Source: JAKACA01 sp963769255 | GTDB lineage: Bacteria > Actinomycetota > Acidimicrobiia > Acidimicrobiales > Bog-793 | Assembly (NCBI GenBank): GCA_963769255.1 | Contig: CAVYKV010000001.1 | Location: 3,614,164 to 3,678,163, forward strand | Direction of reading: 5' to 3' | Length of the DNA: 64,000 nucleotides | In this document: piece after piece, positions 1-8,345 of the stretch | Position numbering within the stretch: the stretch's first letter is position 1 | Layout: every line of letters begins with the position of its first letter | Made by a program: the position numbers and the translations under genes | The notes under the pieces: model-generated | Told to the model about the DNA's origin: nothing | Databases searched by the model: none | Seen by the model: only the letters and a program-made list of their open reading frames with translations

Positions 1-356
1 TTGAACACCGACAGTCCTCGCCCGCCGTTCGGCCCATAGGCGGCCCGCGTGACGGCGAAGGTCGACGTGCCGGTCTTGGGTCCCTGGAAGCTCGTGAGGC
101 CGACGCCGAGGAAGATGAGGTTCCCGAGCACGATGACGAGGATCGCCTGCGGGAACGAGAGCCCGAGGTAGATCACGAGCGCCCCGTTCACCGGGTAGAA
201 GACGTTGAGGTTGGAACCCATCCACATCCAGAAGAGGTCGAGCGGCTTGCCGTGGCGCTCCTCCGGCGGCACGAGGTCGATGCCCCGTTGCTCGATCCGG
301 AAGAGCTCGTCGTTCCCCGTCACCTCCGGGCGGGGCGTGTCGGTGCCTGTTGTCAT
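1..356 (-). CDS. NCS1-family nucleobase/cation symporter, N-terminal part (runs off window)
   Basis: Reading leftward from the ATG at 356, about 118 residues are visible before the window edge. The cytosolic start contains GIDLVPPEERHGKPLDLFWMW, followed by MGSNLNVFYPVNGALV and LIFLGVGLTSFQGPKTG. This matches the N-terminus of nucleobase:cation symporter-1 proteins (cytosine, allantoin, hydantoin or thiamine-precursor permeases), with the first two membrane segments present. The start overlaps the stop of the upstream tandem COG0212 gene as ATGA (353-356), so the two are translationally coupled. The substrate cannot be read from this fragment. Coupling to COG0212 proteins makes a pyrimidine or thiamine-related substrate attractive, but that is inference. 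Confidence 0.85.
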   Translation of the reverse strand, partial: MTTGTDTPRPEVTGNDELFRIEQRGIDLVPPEERHGKPLDLFWMWMGSNLNVFYPVNGALVIYLGLSFPQAILVIVLGNLIFLGVGLTSFQGPKTGTSTFAVTRAAYGPNGGRGLSVF

Positions 357-1960
357 GGTGCCTGTCTCCTCTCGGGGCTGTCGCCATCCAGAAGCCGTTC
401 GCTTGCGCCATCACGAAGGGCGGCAAGCTCGATCACCGGAGGGATGAGCTCGAACTCGGTTCCGGCGACGAGCTCCCACCTGACTCGCCCGAGCGGCCGG
501 TCGAAACCCTGCACCCGCATGGTCAGCGTCGGCGTGACGATCCAGTCGACGCGGACGTCGTGGTCGGCAGCCTCGACGTCGATGTCCACCACCTGGCAGT
601 CGTGCACCACGTCGACGATCTCGCTGCTGCCGTCCACGGCGCCGACCTCGGAGAGGAGCGCCCACTCGAGGTCGAAGTAGCCGTGCCCTTTGCCGATGCG
701 CAGGCCGGCGAGGTTGACGGCCGAGCCGCCCGTGACGAGAAGCCCGACATGGCCGAGGCGGCCGACCTCCTCGATGGTCACGGGCGTGGCGAACACGTCC
801 ATCCCGTCGAGGGTGGCGGCATAGGAGATCTCGGACGGCTCGACGCCGGCGGGCTCGAGCAGGAGGAAGCCACGGCGGATCCCGTAGGTCGTCATGAGGA
901 ATCGCTTGCCATCTGCCATGGCGGCCCGGCGCACCGCTTCGGTGCTGTTGTCGGGCGTGATGAAGAGCAAGTCGGACCGGCGCCAGGACTCGAAACCCCG
1001 CAACGTCTCGGCACACTCCCCCGACCCGTCGAAGTCGGCGATGAAGGAGCCGAAGTCGAAGTGGAACCGCGAGTCGGGTCGCGCCACGGCACGAAGCGAC
1101 GTCCAGACCTTCTCGCGCACCACCTGCTGGACGTCCGCCACGTTGCGCGGCCCCGTCGGCTCGGACCGGCCGGGCACCGGCTGCGACGATCCCAGGGAAC
1201 GAAGCAGACGCAACGGCTCGATGTCGGCGAGTCGCTGCGGGTCGACCAGGTCCCAGTCGACGCCGGGCGGGTTCGGGTGGCGGTGGGGAACGGAGAAGGC
1301 CCGCGTCGGGGTGAGGATGAAGTCGCCCGCCGTGTCGTGCGGGGACGGCTGCAGGCCCGTCTCGACGACCTGGCAGTCGTGCACGCAGATGACGACCGGT
1401 GTGGCCTCGTCGACGACGCCGAGCTCGGCGAGGATGGCCCACTCCGTGTCGAAGTAGCCGTGGCCCTTTCCGAAACGGACGCCCGTCTCGGGATCGACGG
1501 CGCAGGCGCCTGTCACGACGAAGTCGACCCGCCCGAGGGCGCGTACCTGCTCGAGGTCGAGGGAGTCGGCGAGGACCTGTGCGCCGTCCAGCGTGGCGGC
1601 GAAACGGGCCTCCGTCGCCGACAGCGTTCCCGGCCGCACGAGGCGGAACCCCATCGCCACGGCGATCGTCTGCAGGAGGGGACGCCCGCTCCCGATGAGG
1701 TGCCGGCGGATGTCCTCCAGGCTGTTGTCGGGGGTCACGAAGACCGCTCCGGTCCCGGGGAAGCAGGGCAGGGCGGCAAGACGCCCCCACAGCTTCTCGC
1801 TGCCGTCGAAGTCCGGGATGAATTCCGACAGGTCGTACACGAACCGCGTGTCGGGGCGTGCCACGGGACGCAGCCGCCGCCAGACCTCCTCCCGGATGGC
1901 GGCTTTGTCCAAGGTGCCCGCTGCCGGGTCACCTGCCTGGTCCATGGCTGTGTCGCCCAT
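353..1960 (-). CDS. Tandem two-domain COG0212 protein (5-formyl-THF cyclo-ligase-like)
   Basis: A 535-residue protein made of two homologous halves. Half 1 has ARPDTRF near 34-40, TPDNS at 76-80, KGHGYFD at 165-171 and HDCQVV at 194-199. Half 2 repeats these at about 294-300, 335-339, 424-430 and 453-458. KGHGYFD..EW is the COG0212/MTHFSD version of the G-x-GYYD nucleotide/folate loop of 5-formyltetrahydrofolate cyclo-ligase. COG0212 paralogues are not proven cyclo-ligases, and comparative genomics has tied some to thiamin metabolism. One COG0212 domain is usual, so two in one chain is odd. The start at 1960 has AAGGAG upstream; ATG 1945 is an alternative. The stop overlaps the permease start. 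Confidence 0.85.
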   Translation of the reverse strand: MGDTAMDQAGDPAAGTLDKAAIREEVWRRLRPVARPDTRFVYDLSEFIPDFDGSEKLWGRLAALPCFPGTGAVFVTPDNSLEDIRRHLIGSGRPLLQTIAVAMGFRLVRPGTLSATEARFAATLDGAQVLADSLDLEQVRALGRVDFVVTGACAVDPETGVRFGKGHGYFDTEWAILAELGVVDEATPVVICVHDCQVVETGLQPSPHDTAGDFILTPTRAFSVPHRHPNPPGVDWDLVDPQRLADIEPLRLLRSLGSSQPVPGRSEPTGPRNVADVQQVVREKVWTSLRAVARPDSRFHFDFGSFIADFDGSGECAETLRGFESWRRSDLLFITPDNSTEAVRRAAMADGKRFLMTTYGIRRGFLLLEPAGVEPSEISYAATLDGMDVFATPVTIEEVGRLGHVGLLVTGGSAVNLAGLRIGKGHGYFDLEWALLSEVGAVDGSSEIVDVVHDCQVVDIDVEAADHDVRVDWIVTPTLTMRVQGFDRPLGRVRWELVAGTEFELIPPVIELAALRDGASERLLDGDSPERRQAP

Positions 1961-1962
1961 CA

Positions 1963-2008
1963 CCGCTCCTTGCTGCCGGGTCGCCCCGCTCCTTGCTGCC
2001 GGTTCGCC
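1963..2008 (-). repeat. Two tandem 23-bp repeats, each carrying a Shine-Dalgarno sequence
   Basis: Units 1963-1985 and 1986-2008 differ at one base. On the minus strand each contains GCAAGGAGCGG, so the ribosome-binding site of the tandem COG0212 gene is duplicated. The copy next to the start at 1960 is correctly spaced. The repeat fills almost the whole gap between the GntR-COG0212 stop (2014) and the next start. It probably arose by slippage; a regulatory effect is possible but not shown. Confidence 0.75.
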
Positions 2009-2013
2009 GATCC

Positions 2014-2994
2014 TCAGGCGGCACTGCCCCGTTGCCCGGACACTCGTCTCGCCTCGCCCAGGTAGGGGCGGGTGGCGATGAAGGCCCGAGGCACCCGGTC
2101 CCACATCAAGCCCTCCGGCTTGGGGAGTGGTCCGGTCCGGATCACCTCCGTCGGCGTCACGATGGCGTCGGCCGTGGCGTCGAAGTCGGCGTGCGGGACT
2201 CGATCGGGGACGACCTGGCAGTCGTGCACGAGCACGACGACCGGCGTCGCCTGGTGCACGAGGCCTACCTCGCGGAGCAGGCCCCATTCGAGATCGAAGT
2301 AGCCGTGGCCCTTTCCGAAGTGGACGCCCTCCCGGCTCACGGCGGCGGCGCCGGTGGCGACGAGATCGACCGGGCCCGAGGCGGCGAACTCGTCGAAGGC
2401 GAGGCAACGGCCGAAGCGCTCCATGCCGTCCAGCGTGGAGGCGAGCCGGCGGTGGGCGGGCGGAATCTCGTCGGGGTCGAGCAGCACGGCGCCGCGCAAG
2501 AGGGCGTAGGTGAAGACGACGAGGCGCTTGCCGTCGGCGAGGGCAGCCGCCCGCAGCTCCTCGAGGCTGTTGTCGGGCGTCATCACGATCGTGCGTGCCG
2601 AGGCGTACTCGGGGAGCAGGCGGGTGGCCTCCACGCAGCGACTGCTCCCCTCGAAGTCGGGCACGAAGCTCGTGAAGTCCAGGTGGAACCGCGAGTCGGG
2701 GCGCGCCACGGCGGCGAGGCGGTCCCAGACGACTCGCCGCAGGCGGGCGGCCGGGTTGACGAAGGTGCCTCGGCCGGGCTCCCGGCGCACGAGGCCGCCC
2801 GCCTCCAGCTCCGCCATGGCCCGCCGCAACGTCCCGCGGCTCACCCCCAGCTGCTCGGCAAGCTCCCACTCGGGCGGCAGCACCGTCTCCTCCCCGAGCG
2901 GCCTCGAGAGCGCGAGGGCCTCGATCTGCTCCACGACCTGGCCGTACAGGGTTCGCCCGCTGGGCGAGGCCCCGGCCGAGGGGTCGACCGTCAT
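2014..2994 (-). CDS. GntR-type winged helix fused to a COG0212 domain
   Basis: A 326-residue protein. Residues about 15-80 are a GntR DNA-binding domain: LYGQVVEQIEAL, then LPPEWELAEQLGVSRGTLRR and GLVRREPGRGTF. Residues about 88-310 are a COG0212/5-FCL-like domain with ARPDSRFHLDF, TPDNS (139-143), KGHGYFD (228-234) and HDCQVV (257-262). GntR effector domains are normally FCD, UTRA, MocR or DevA types; a COG0212 effector domain is not a standard class that I know. The closest relatives of this domain are the two halves of the next gene, so the regulator probably arose by duplication of the enzyme-like domain it controls. It likely senses the ligand of that domain. The ATG at 2994 is chosen because the promoter predicts a leaderless transcript there. 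Confidence 0.85.
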   Translation of the reverse strand: MTVDPSAGASPSGRTLYGQVVEQIEALALSRPLGEETVLPPEWELAEQLGVSRGTLRRAMAELEAGGLVRREPGRGTFVNPAARLRRVVWDRLAAVARPDSRFHLDFTSFVPDFEGSSRCVEATRLLPEYASARTIVMTPDNSLEELRAAALADGKRLVVFTYALLRGAVLLDPDEIPPAHRRLASTLDGMERFGRCLAFDEFAASGPVDLVATGAAAVSREGVHFGKGHGYFDLEWGLLREVGLVHQATPVVVLVHDCQVVPDRVPHADFDATADAIVTPTEVIRTGPLPKPEGLMWDRVPRAFIATRPYLGEARRVSGQRGSAA

Positions 2995-3000
2995 GGCATC

Positions 3001-3029
3001 GGTATAAACCTTTGCACCGGGGCGGTCAA
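3001..3029 (-). promoter_or_regulatory. Promoter of the GntR-COG0212 operon
   Basis: On the minus strand TTGACC (3029-3024) and TATACC (3006-3001) are separated by exactly 17 bp. The -10 box ends 6 nt before the ATG at 2994, so transcription probably starts at or next to the start codon. Confidence 0.6.
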
Positions 3030-3039
3030 CCGGGCGGTC

Positions 3040-4245
3040 TCAGCGGGCCTCCTCCATCCACGCCCACTCCGTGATCCCGCTCGCCGCCAAGGCGCCGTGC
3101 GAGGCCAGGATGGAAGCGCCGAGCACCGCCGAGCGGTGGCCGAAGGCCGTCGTCTCGATCGTGAGGTGGCGGGTCGCCAGGGGGAGGGCCCGCTGGTAGA
3201 CGACGCCCCGGATGCCTGCGAGGAGGTCGTCGCGCAACACGGCGAGGGCGCCGCCGAGGATGATGCGGCTCGGGTTGTAGAAGCTCACGAGCGAGGCGAG
3301 CACCTCGCCGATGCGCTGCCCCGACTGGCGCACGAGGTACACGGCGCGGGGCTCCCCCGCCTGGCTGAGGGCGACGACGTCGCTGGCGTGCTCGACGGCG
3401 AAGCCCTCGGCCGCCAGTCTCCGGGCGATGGCCGAACCGGAGGCGACCGCCTCCAGGCAGTTGATGTTCCCGCACGTGCACATGACGTCCTCGTCGACGG
3501 CGACACGGACGTGGCCGATGTCACCGGCGGCACCGTCCGCCCCCCGGTGCACCTCGCCGTTCGAGACGATGCCGCAGCCAATGCCCGTCGCCACCTTGAC
3601 GAAGAGCAGCTGCTCGTTCTCGAGGTGCCGTGACCAGTACTCGCCCAGTCCCATGACGTTGACGTCGTTGTCCACGAGGACCGGTGCCTCGAAGTGCCCG
3701 GCCAGCCGCTCCGGAACGACGACGCCGTCCCAGCCGGGCATGATCGGCGGCTGCACGATCGTCCCGGTGGCGAACTCGACAGGGCCCGGGACCCCGATGC
3801 CGATCGCCCGCACGTCACGGGCCTGACGACCGTGGTCCTGCAGCAGATCGTGGAAGCGATCGATGAGCCAGCTGAGCACGCGCTCGGGACCGTCGGCGAT
3901 GTCGACGTCGAAGCCCTCCTCCACCTCCGGCCGACCCCCGAGCGTGGCGATGGCGAGGCGGGCGTGCGTAGCACCGAGATCCGCCGCCAGCACGACCCCG
4001 GCGGCCGGGTTGACGGCGAGGAGGGTGGGGCGCCGGCCCCCGGACGAGAGCCCGTCGCCCACCTCGACGAGCACCCCGAGGCCGATGAGCTGCTCGACCC
4101 GCTGGGAGATCGTGGAGCGGGCGAGCCCGCTCATGCGGGCCAGCTCGGCTCTCGTCGTCGTCTGCTGCCGGACGACGAGTGACACAAGTTGCCCAAGCTC
4201 ACGTTCGTTCTCGAGTCGGGCTGGCACGCCCCTAGTTTGAACCAT
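3040..4245 (-). CDS. ROK-family transcriptional repressor (NagC/XylR type)
   Basis: A 401-residue protein. Residues about 28-60 form a MarR-like helix-turn-helix (TRAELARMSGLARSTISQRV). The rest is a ROK sugar-kinase fold: DLGATHARLAIA (89-100), IGIGVPGPVEF (148-158), DNDVNVMGLGEYW (192-204), GH at 244-245 and the zinc motif CTCGNINC at 256-263. The sugar-binding Asp in DND is kept. Such proteins leave DNA on binding a sugar or sugar phosphate. It is transcribed divergently from the dehydrogenase/ABC locus with repeated GTTTGA half-sites between, so it is the likely repressor of both itself and that locus. The start at 4245 gives the usual ROK repressor length. Confidence 0.9.
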   Translation of the reverse strand: MVQTRGVPARLENERELGQLVSLVVRQQTTTRAELARMSGLARSTISQRVEQLIGLGVLVEVGDGLSSGGRRPTLLAVNPAAGVVLAADLGATHARLAIATLGGRPEVEEGFDVDIADGPERVLSWLIDRFHDLLQDHGRQARDVRAIGIGVPGPVEFATGTIVQPPIMPGWDGVVVPERLAGHFEAPVLVDNDVNVMGLGEYWSRHLENEQLLFVKVATGIGCGIVSNGEVHRGADGAAGDIGHVRVAVDEDVMCTCGNINCLEAVASGSAIARRLAAEGFAVEHASDVVALSQAGEPRAVYLVRQSGQRIGEVLASLVSFYNPSRIILGGALAVLRDDLLAGIRGVVYQRALPLATRHLTIETTAFGHRSAVLGASILASHGALAASGITEWAWMEEAR

Positions 4246-4308
4246 TTCGAACAAACTTTCTAGGTTGACAGTCAAACTTTGTGCGGGTACGTTCAATTTG
4301 GTTTGAAC
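4235..4308. promoter_or_regulatory. Candidate ROK operator cluster
   Basis: An AT-rich stretch in GC-rich DNA with repeated half-sites: GTTTGAAC at 4235-4242 and 4301-4308, GAACAAAC at 4249-4256, TCAAAC at 4272-4277. The 4272-4277 and 4301-4306 sites are a perfect inverted pair flanking the -10 of the rightward promoter. The 4235-4256 pair covers the ROK start codon. Both positions suit repression in both directions. Confidence 0.55.
4265..4293 (+). promoter_or_regulatory. Promoter of the sugar-type operon
   Basis: TTGACA at 4265-4270, a 17-bp spacer, then TACGTT at 4288-4293. The predicted start near 4300 falls on the GTTTGAAC half-site. AGGGG at 4316-4320 then precedes the GTG at 4327. Confidence 0.55.
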
Positions 4309-4326
4309 TTGCGCTAGGGGCAAACG

Positions 4327-5442
4327 GTGCCACACGACGTCGGAATCGGGATCCTCGGAACGGGCTTCGCCGGCCGCATGCACGCCCAGGCCGCCCGTAC
4401 CCTCAACACACGCCTCGTCGGTGTCGTCTCCTCCACGCCCGCCCACGCGGAGGCCGCTGCTCGGGCTCTCGGCGCCGAGCACGGCTTCTCCACCGCCGCC
4501 GAACTCATCGCGCGCCCGGACATCGAGGTCGTCCACGTCTGCACGCCGAACGACCTGCACGTGCCGTACGTGGAGATGGCCCTGGCGGCCGGCAAGCACG
4601 TCATCTGCGAGAAGCCACTCGCCGCCACGGCGGCGGGTGCGGCCCGCCTGGCCGGGCTGGCGGAGGCGTCGGGCCTGCAGGCGGCGATCTGCTTCACCTA
4701 CCGCTACCAGTCGATGGCGCAGGAGGCGCGAGAGAAGGTGCGCAGCGGCGAGCTCGGCCCCGTCCGGCTCGTTCACGGCACCTACCTGCAGGACTGGCTC
4801 CTCTACGAGTCGGACGGCAACTGGCGGACGCAGTCGGCTGCCAGCGGCGCCTCGAGGGCCTTCGCCGACATCGGATCCCACTGGTGCGACCTGGCCGAGT
4901 GGGTGAGCGGGCACCGCATCACCGATCTCGCGGCCGTCACCTCGAGGGTGTTCGACAAGCGGGCGGGGGCCGGGGGCGGGGCGGGCTCGGGCGACGGCGA
5001 GCTCGTGAGCGTCGACACCGAGGACATCGCCTGCCTCGTCTTCCGGGCGACGGAGAGTGTCGTCGGGTCGCTCACCGTCAGTCAGGTCTCGCCCGGCCGG
5101 AAGAACCGGCTCTGGCTGGAGGTCGACGCGGCGGAGTCGAGCGTCGTCTTCGACCAGGAGAACGCCGAGTGGCTCTTCCTCGGCAGCCGGGCGGCCAACC
5201 GGCTCATCGCCCGCGACGGCGCCGGGACGGTCTCGCGCTTCCCGGCCTCGAGCGCCCTCCCGCCCGGTCACGCCCGCGGCTTTCTCGAGGCCTTCGCCGA
5301 GCTGTTCTCGCAGGTCTACGAGTCCGCCCGAAGCGGCGCCCCCGGCGAGTTCCCGACATTCGGCGACGGACTGCGCAGCGCCCTCATCACCGAGGCCGTG
5401 CTGCGCTCGGCCGGCGAACAGGCGTGGGTCCGCCTCCCATGA
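4327..5442 (+). CDS. Gfo/Idh/MocA-family NAD(P)-dependent dehydrogenase 1
   Basis: A 371-residue oxidoreductase. The Rossmann dinucleotide motif is GIGILGTGFAGRMHA (6-20). The catalytic Lys is in CEKP at 94-97, and the C-terminal alpha/beta domain contains DIGSHWCDLAEW, the usual Gfo/Idh helix with the catalytic His. These enzymes oxidise or epimerise sugars, inositols or their acids. The GTG start has AGGGG seven bases upstream. It is the first gene rightward from the ROK operator, and its stop overlaps the next start as ATGA (5439-5442). The substrate is unknown; the paired TIM-barrel genes suggest an oxidation/isomerisation route such as an inositol- or keto-sugar-like one. Confidence 0.9.
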   Translation: MPHDVGIGILGTGFAGRMHAQAARTLNTRLVGVVSSTPAHAEAAARALGAEHGFSTAAELIARPDIEVVHVCTPNDLHVPYVEMALAAGKHVICEKPLAATAAGAARLAGLAEASGLQAAICFTYRYQSMAQEAREKVRSGELGPVRLVHGTYLQDWLLYESDGNWRTQSAASGASRAFADIGSHWCDLAEWVSGHRITDLAAVTSRVFDKRAGAGGGAGSGDGELVSVDTEDIACLVFRATESVVGSLTVSQVSPGRKNRLWLEVDAAESSVVFDQENAEWLFLGSRAANRLIARDGAGTVSRFPASSALPPGHARGFLEAFAELFSQVYESARSGAPGEFPTFGDGLRSALITEAVLRSAGEQAWVRLP

Positions 5443-6392
5443 AGCTCGGCTTCCTCACCGCTTGCCTCCCGGGCGTGCCCCTCATCGAAATCGCCGACTG
5501 GGCCTCGGCGCACGACTTCGAGGCGCTCGAGGTCGCCGTCTGGCCGCGGGTCGACTCGCGGCCGTTCGAGGCGAGCCACCTCGACGTCACGAACCTCGAC
5601 GCCGCCGGCGCCGAGCAGATCACCTCCGCCCTCGCCGATCGCCACCTCGAGATCTCCGCCCTGGCCTATTACGAGAACAACCTGCACCCCGACGAATCCG
5701 TCCGAGCCGGCTTCCACGAGCACTTGCGGCGCTGCGTCGACGCCGCCGTGCTGCTCGGCTGCCCCTACGTCGGGACTTTCGTGGGGCGGGACAACGACCG
5801 CTCGGTGCGCGACAACGTCGCCCTCGGCAACCGGCTGCTTCCGCCCCTCGTGGAGTACGCCGGCGAGCGCGGCATCCGCCTCATCGTCGAGAACTGCCCG
5901 ATGGAGGGATGGCACCCGGACGGCTACCCGGGCAACCTCGCCTACTCGCCCGAGCTGTGGGAGTGGATGTTCTCGCTCGGCTTCTACCTCAACTACGACC
6001 CCTCCCATCTCACCTTCCTCGGCATCGACCCGCTGGCGGCCATCCGGATGTGCCCGGAGCGGATCGTGCACGCCCAGGCGAAGGACGTCGAGGTGGACGT
6101 GAGGGCACGGGACCGTTACGGGTTCTTCGGCCGGGCCGTCCATCGCGACAACCCGTGGGACAATGGGTGGTACCGCTACCGTGTGCCGGGCCGCGGCGAC
6201 ATCGACTGGTGCGCCATCGTGGACACCTTGTACCAGGTGGGCTTCGACGGGGTGCTCTCCGTCGAGCACGAGGACCCCGTCTGGTCGGGAGACGTCGGGC
6301 GCGTGCTCGGCGGCCTCGCCATCGCCCACGACACGCTGCGGCCGCTCGTGCGGCGGCCGGACGGCGACGCCGCTCCCCTCGGGGCGGACTGA
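5439..6392 (+). CDS. Xylose-isomerase-like TIM-barrel sugar isomerase/epimerase 1
   Basis: A 317-residue protein of the AP-endonuclease-2/xylose-isomerase-like family. It starts MKLGFLTACLPGVPLIEIADWA. Metal-ligand-type positions are visible: LIVENCPMEGW (Glu), NYDPSHLTFLGIDP (Asp, His), HAQAKDVEVD (His, Asp) and DGVLSVEHEDPVW (Glu). Family members isomerise or epimerise ketoses and inosose-type compounds. It overlaps the upstream dehydrogenase by four bases and precedes the permease by three. A second, distant member lies at 13932-14873 at the other end of the locus. Confidence 0.85.
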   Translation: MKLGFLTACLPGVPLIEIADWASAHDFEALEVAVWPRVDSRPFEASHLDVTNLDAAGAEQITSALADRHLEISALAYYENNLHPDESVRAGFHEHLRRCVDAAVLLGCPYVGTFVGRDNDRSVRDNVALGNRLLPPLVEYAGERGIRLIVENCPMEGWHPDGYPGNLAYSPELWEWMFSLGFYLNYDPSHLTFLGIDPLAAIRMCPERIVHAQAKDVEVDVRARDRYGFFGRAVHRDNPWDNGWYRYRVPGRGDIDWCAIVDTLYQVGFDGVLSVEHEDPVWSGDVGRVLGGLAIAHDTLRPLVRRPDGDAAPLGAD

Positions 6393-6395
6393 CCG

Positions 6396-7376
6396 GTGCG
6401 GTTCCTCGCCCGCCGGCTGGGTTTCTACGTGGTCACGGCGTGGGTCGCCCTCACCATCAACTTCTTCATCCCGCGGCTCATGCCGGGCAACCCGGTCGAG
6501 CTCGTCTTCAACCGGGTCCGCCACCAGATCTCCCCGGCCGCCCTGCACGCCTTCAGCGTCGCCTTCGGGGTCGACAACCACGAGAGCCTCATCGGGCAGT
6601 ACTTCGGCTACCTCAACCAGACGCTGCACGGGAACCTCGGTGTCTCGGTCACCTTCTTCCCCGCCTCCGTCGGCTCGGTCATCCGTAGCGCCCTGCCTTG
6701 GACCCTCGCCCTCGTCGGCGTGTCGACGGTCTTGAGCTTCGTGCTCGGGACGCTCCTCGGGATCCTGGCAGCCAACCGCCGCGGCACCTGGATGGACGCC
6801 CTCCTCCCCATCACCTCGTTCCTCTCGGCCGTGCCGTACTTCTGGCTGGGCCTCGTCGCCCTGACGATCTTTGCCGTCCACCTCAACTGGTTCCCGCTCT
6901 CGAGCGGCTACTCGCCGACGACGACGGTCGGCTTCAACTGGAGCTTCATCTCCGACGCCATCGACCATGCCGTGCTGCCCGCCGTCACGATCATCGTGAG
7001 CTCCATCGCCGGCTGGCTGCTCGGCATGCGCAACGTCATGATGGCCACCCTCGGCGAGGACTACGTGCTGCTCGCCGAGGCGAAGGGCCTACGGAACCGG
7101 CGGGTGACCTTCACCTATGCCGCCCGCAACGCCATCCTCCCGAACATGGCGGGTTTTGCGCTCTCGTTGGGTTTCATCGTGAGCGGAGCCCTCCTGACCG
7201 AGGTCGTCTTCTCCTATCCCGGCATCGGTTACGTCCTCTTCGAGGCCGTCTCCAACGAGGACTACCCGCTCATGCAAGGCATCTTCCTCATGATCACCAT
7301 CCTCGTGCTCCTCGCCAACCTCTTCGCGGACGTCATGTACGCAGCCCTCGACCCGCGCACGAGGGAGGCCGGCTGA
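6396..7376 (+). CDS. ABC importer permease, DppB/OppB family
   Basis: A 326-residue inner-membrane permease with about six hydrophobic segments. The N-terminus RFLARRLGFYVVTAWVALT is typical of DppB. The cytoplasmic EAA loop (EDYVLLAEAKGLRNRR) lies near residues 225-240 and contacts the ATPases. The C-terminus has the family SYPGIGYVLFEA stretch. The GTG start lies three bases after the previous stop. Although named after dipeptide transport, this family also imports oligosaccharides, which suits a ROK-controlled locus. Confidence 0.9.
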   Translation: MRFLARRLGFYVVTAWVALTINFFIPRLMPGNPVELVFNRVRHQISPAALHAFSVAFGVDNHESLIGQYFGYLNQTLHGNLGVSVTFFPASVGSVIRSALPWTLALVGVSTVLSFVLGTLLGILAANRRGTWMDALLPITSFLSAVPYFWLGLVALTIFAVHLNWFPLSSGYSPTTTVGFNWSFISDAIDHAVLPAVTIIVSSIAGWLLGMRNVMMATLGEDYVLLAEAKGLRNRRVTFTYAARNAILPNMAGFALSLGFIVSGALLTEVVFSYPGIGYVLFEAVSNEDYPLMQGIFLMITILVLLANLFADVMYAALDPRTREAG

Positions 7377-7379
7377 GCC

Positions 7380-8345
7380 ATGGCCGCCACGGACATGACG
7401 CTCGCCACCGCCGAGGTGCTGCCGCGCTCGCGCGGCTGGATGCACAACGCCCTGCGCTCACCCAAAGTGCTCGTCGGGCTCGGTATCCTCGTGTTCTTCG
7501 TCCTCCTCGGGATCGTCGGCCCCCACTTCGTCGGCAACCCGTCGGTGACGGGACCCGACGCCTACGCCTCCCCCTCCGGACAGCACCTCCTCGGCACGAC
7601 CGACACCGGCCAGGACGTCCTCGCCCAGCTCATCGACGGGACGAACGTCTCGCTCATCGTCGGCTTCATCGCCTCCGCCATCGCCACGTTGATCGCCGTC
7701 GGCATCGGGCTCCTCAGCGCCTTCCTCGGCGGCATCTGGGACGAGCTCCTCTCGACGCTCATGAACGTCTTCCTCGTCATCCCCGCCCTCCCCCTCGTCA
7801 TCGTGCTGGCGGGTTACCTGCACGGGGCCGGCACGGTCGTCATCTCCTGCGTGATCGCCGTGACGGCCTGGCCCTGGACGGCCCGCATCATGCGGGCGCA
7901 GACGCTCTCGCTGCGCCAGCGCGACTACGTGCAGGCGGCCCGCATCGCCGGCGAGTCCAACTGGCGCATCATCTGGTTCGAGATCGTCCCGAACGAGATC
8001 CCGCTCATCGCCGCCCAGTTCCTCATCACGGTGCTGTACGCCATCTTGATCCAGGCGGGTCTCGCCTTCCTCGGCGTCGGCTCCGTCACGACGTGGAGCT
8101 GGGGCACGATGCTCTACTGGGCGCAGAACGCCGAGGCGCTCGCCCAGGGTGCCTGGTGGTGGTTCGTGCCCCCCGGCCTCTGCCTCGCCCTCCTCGGCAC
8201 CGGCCTTGCCCTCATGAACTTCGGCGTCGACGAGATCGCCAACCCGCGCCTCACGAGCGTTCGCGTCGGGCGTCGCGCCCGCCGCCAGCGCGACGCCGCA
8301 CTGCGCGCCTCCGGCATCGCCGCCGGCGACGCCGCCGGGGCGTGA
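7380..8345 (+). CDS. ABC importer permease, DppC/OppC family
   Basis: A 321-residue partner permease. The N-terminal segment (PKVLVGLGILVFFVLLGIVG) is followed by a periplasmic loop with HLLGTTDTGQDVLAQLIDG, the DppC signature. The EAA loop (RQRDYVQAARIAGESNWR) is near residues 180-200. The C-terminus has ALLGTGLALMNFGVDEIANPRL, also typical. The start is four bases after the previous stop. The stop overlaps the next GTG start as GTGA. Confidence 0.92.
   Translation: MAATDMTLATAEVLPRSRGWMHNALRSPKVLVGLGILVFFVLLGIVGPHFVGNPSVTGPDAYASPSGQHLLGTTDTGQDVLAQLIDGTNVSLIVGFIASAIATLIAVGIGLLSAFLGGIWDELLSTLMNVFLVIPALPLVIVLAGYLHGAGTVVISCVIAVTAWPWTARIMRAQTLSLRQRDYVQAARIAGESNWRIIWFEIVPNEIPLIAAQFLITVLYAILIQAGLAFLGVGSVTTWSWGTMLYWAQNAEALAQGAWWWFVPPGLCLALLGTGLALMNFGVDEIANPRLTSVRVGRRARRQRDAALRASGIAAGDAAGA

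Noticed and set aside
2995..3030. TPP or folate riboswitch upstream of the COG0212 operon
   Set aside because: The predicted transcript is leaderless and the gap is only about 45 bp, so there is no room for an aptamer.
350..3633. Long plus-strand open frames opposite the COG0212 and GntR genes
   Set aside because: High-GC antisense shadows: low-complexity Arg/Gly/Asp-rich translations without domains, while the minus strand carries conserved motifs.
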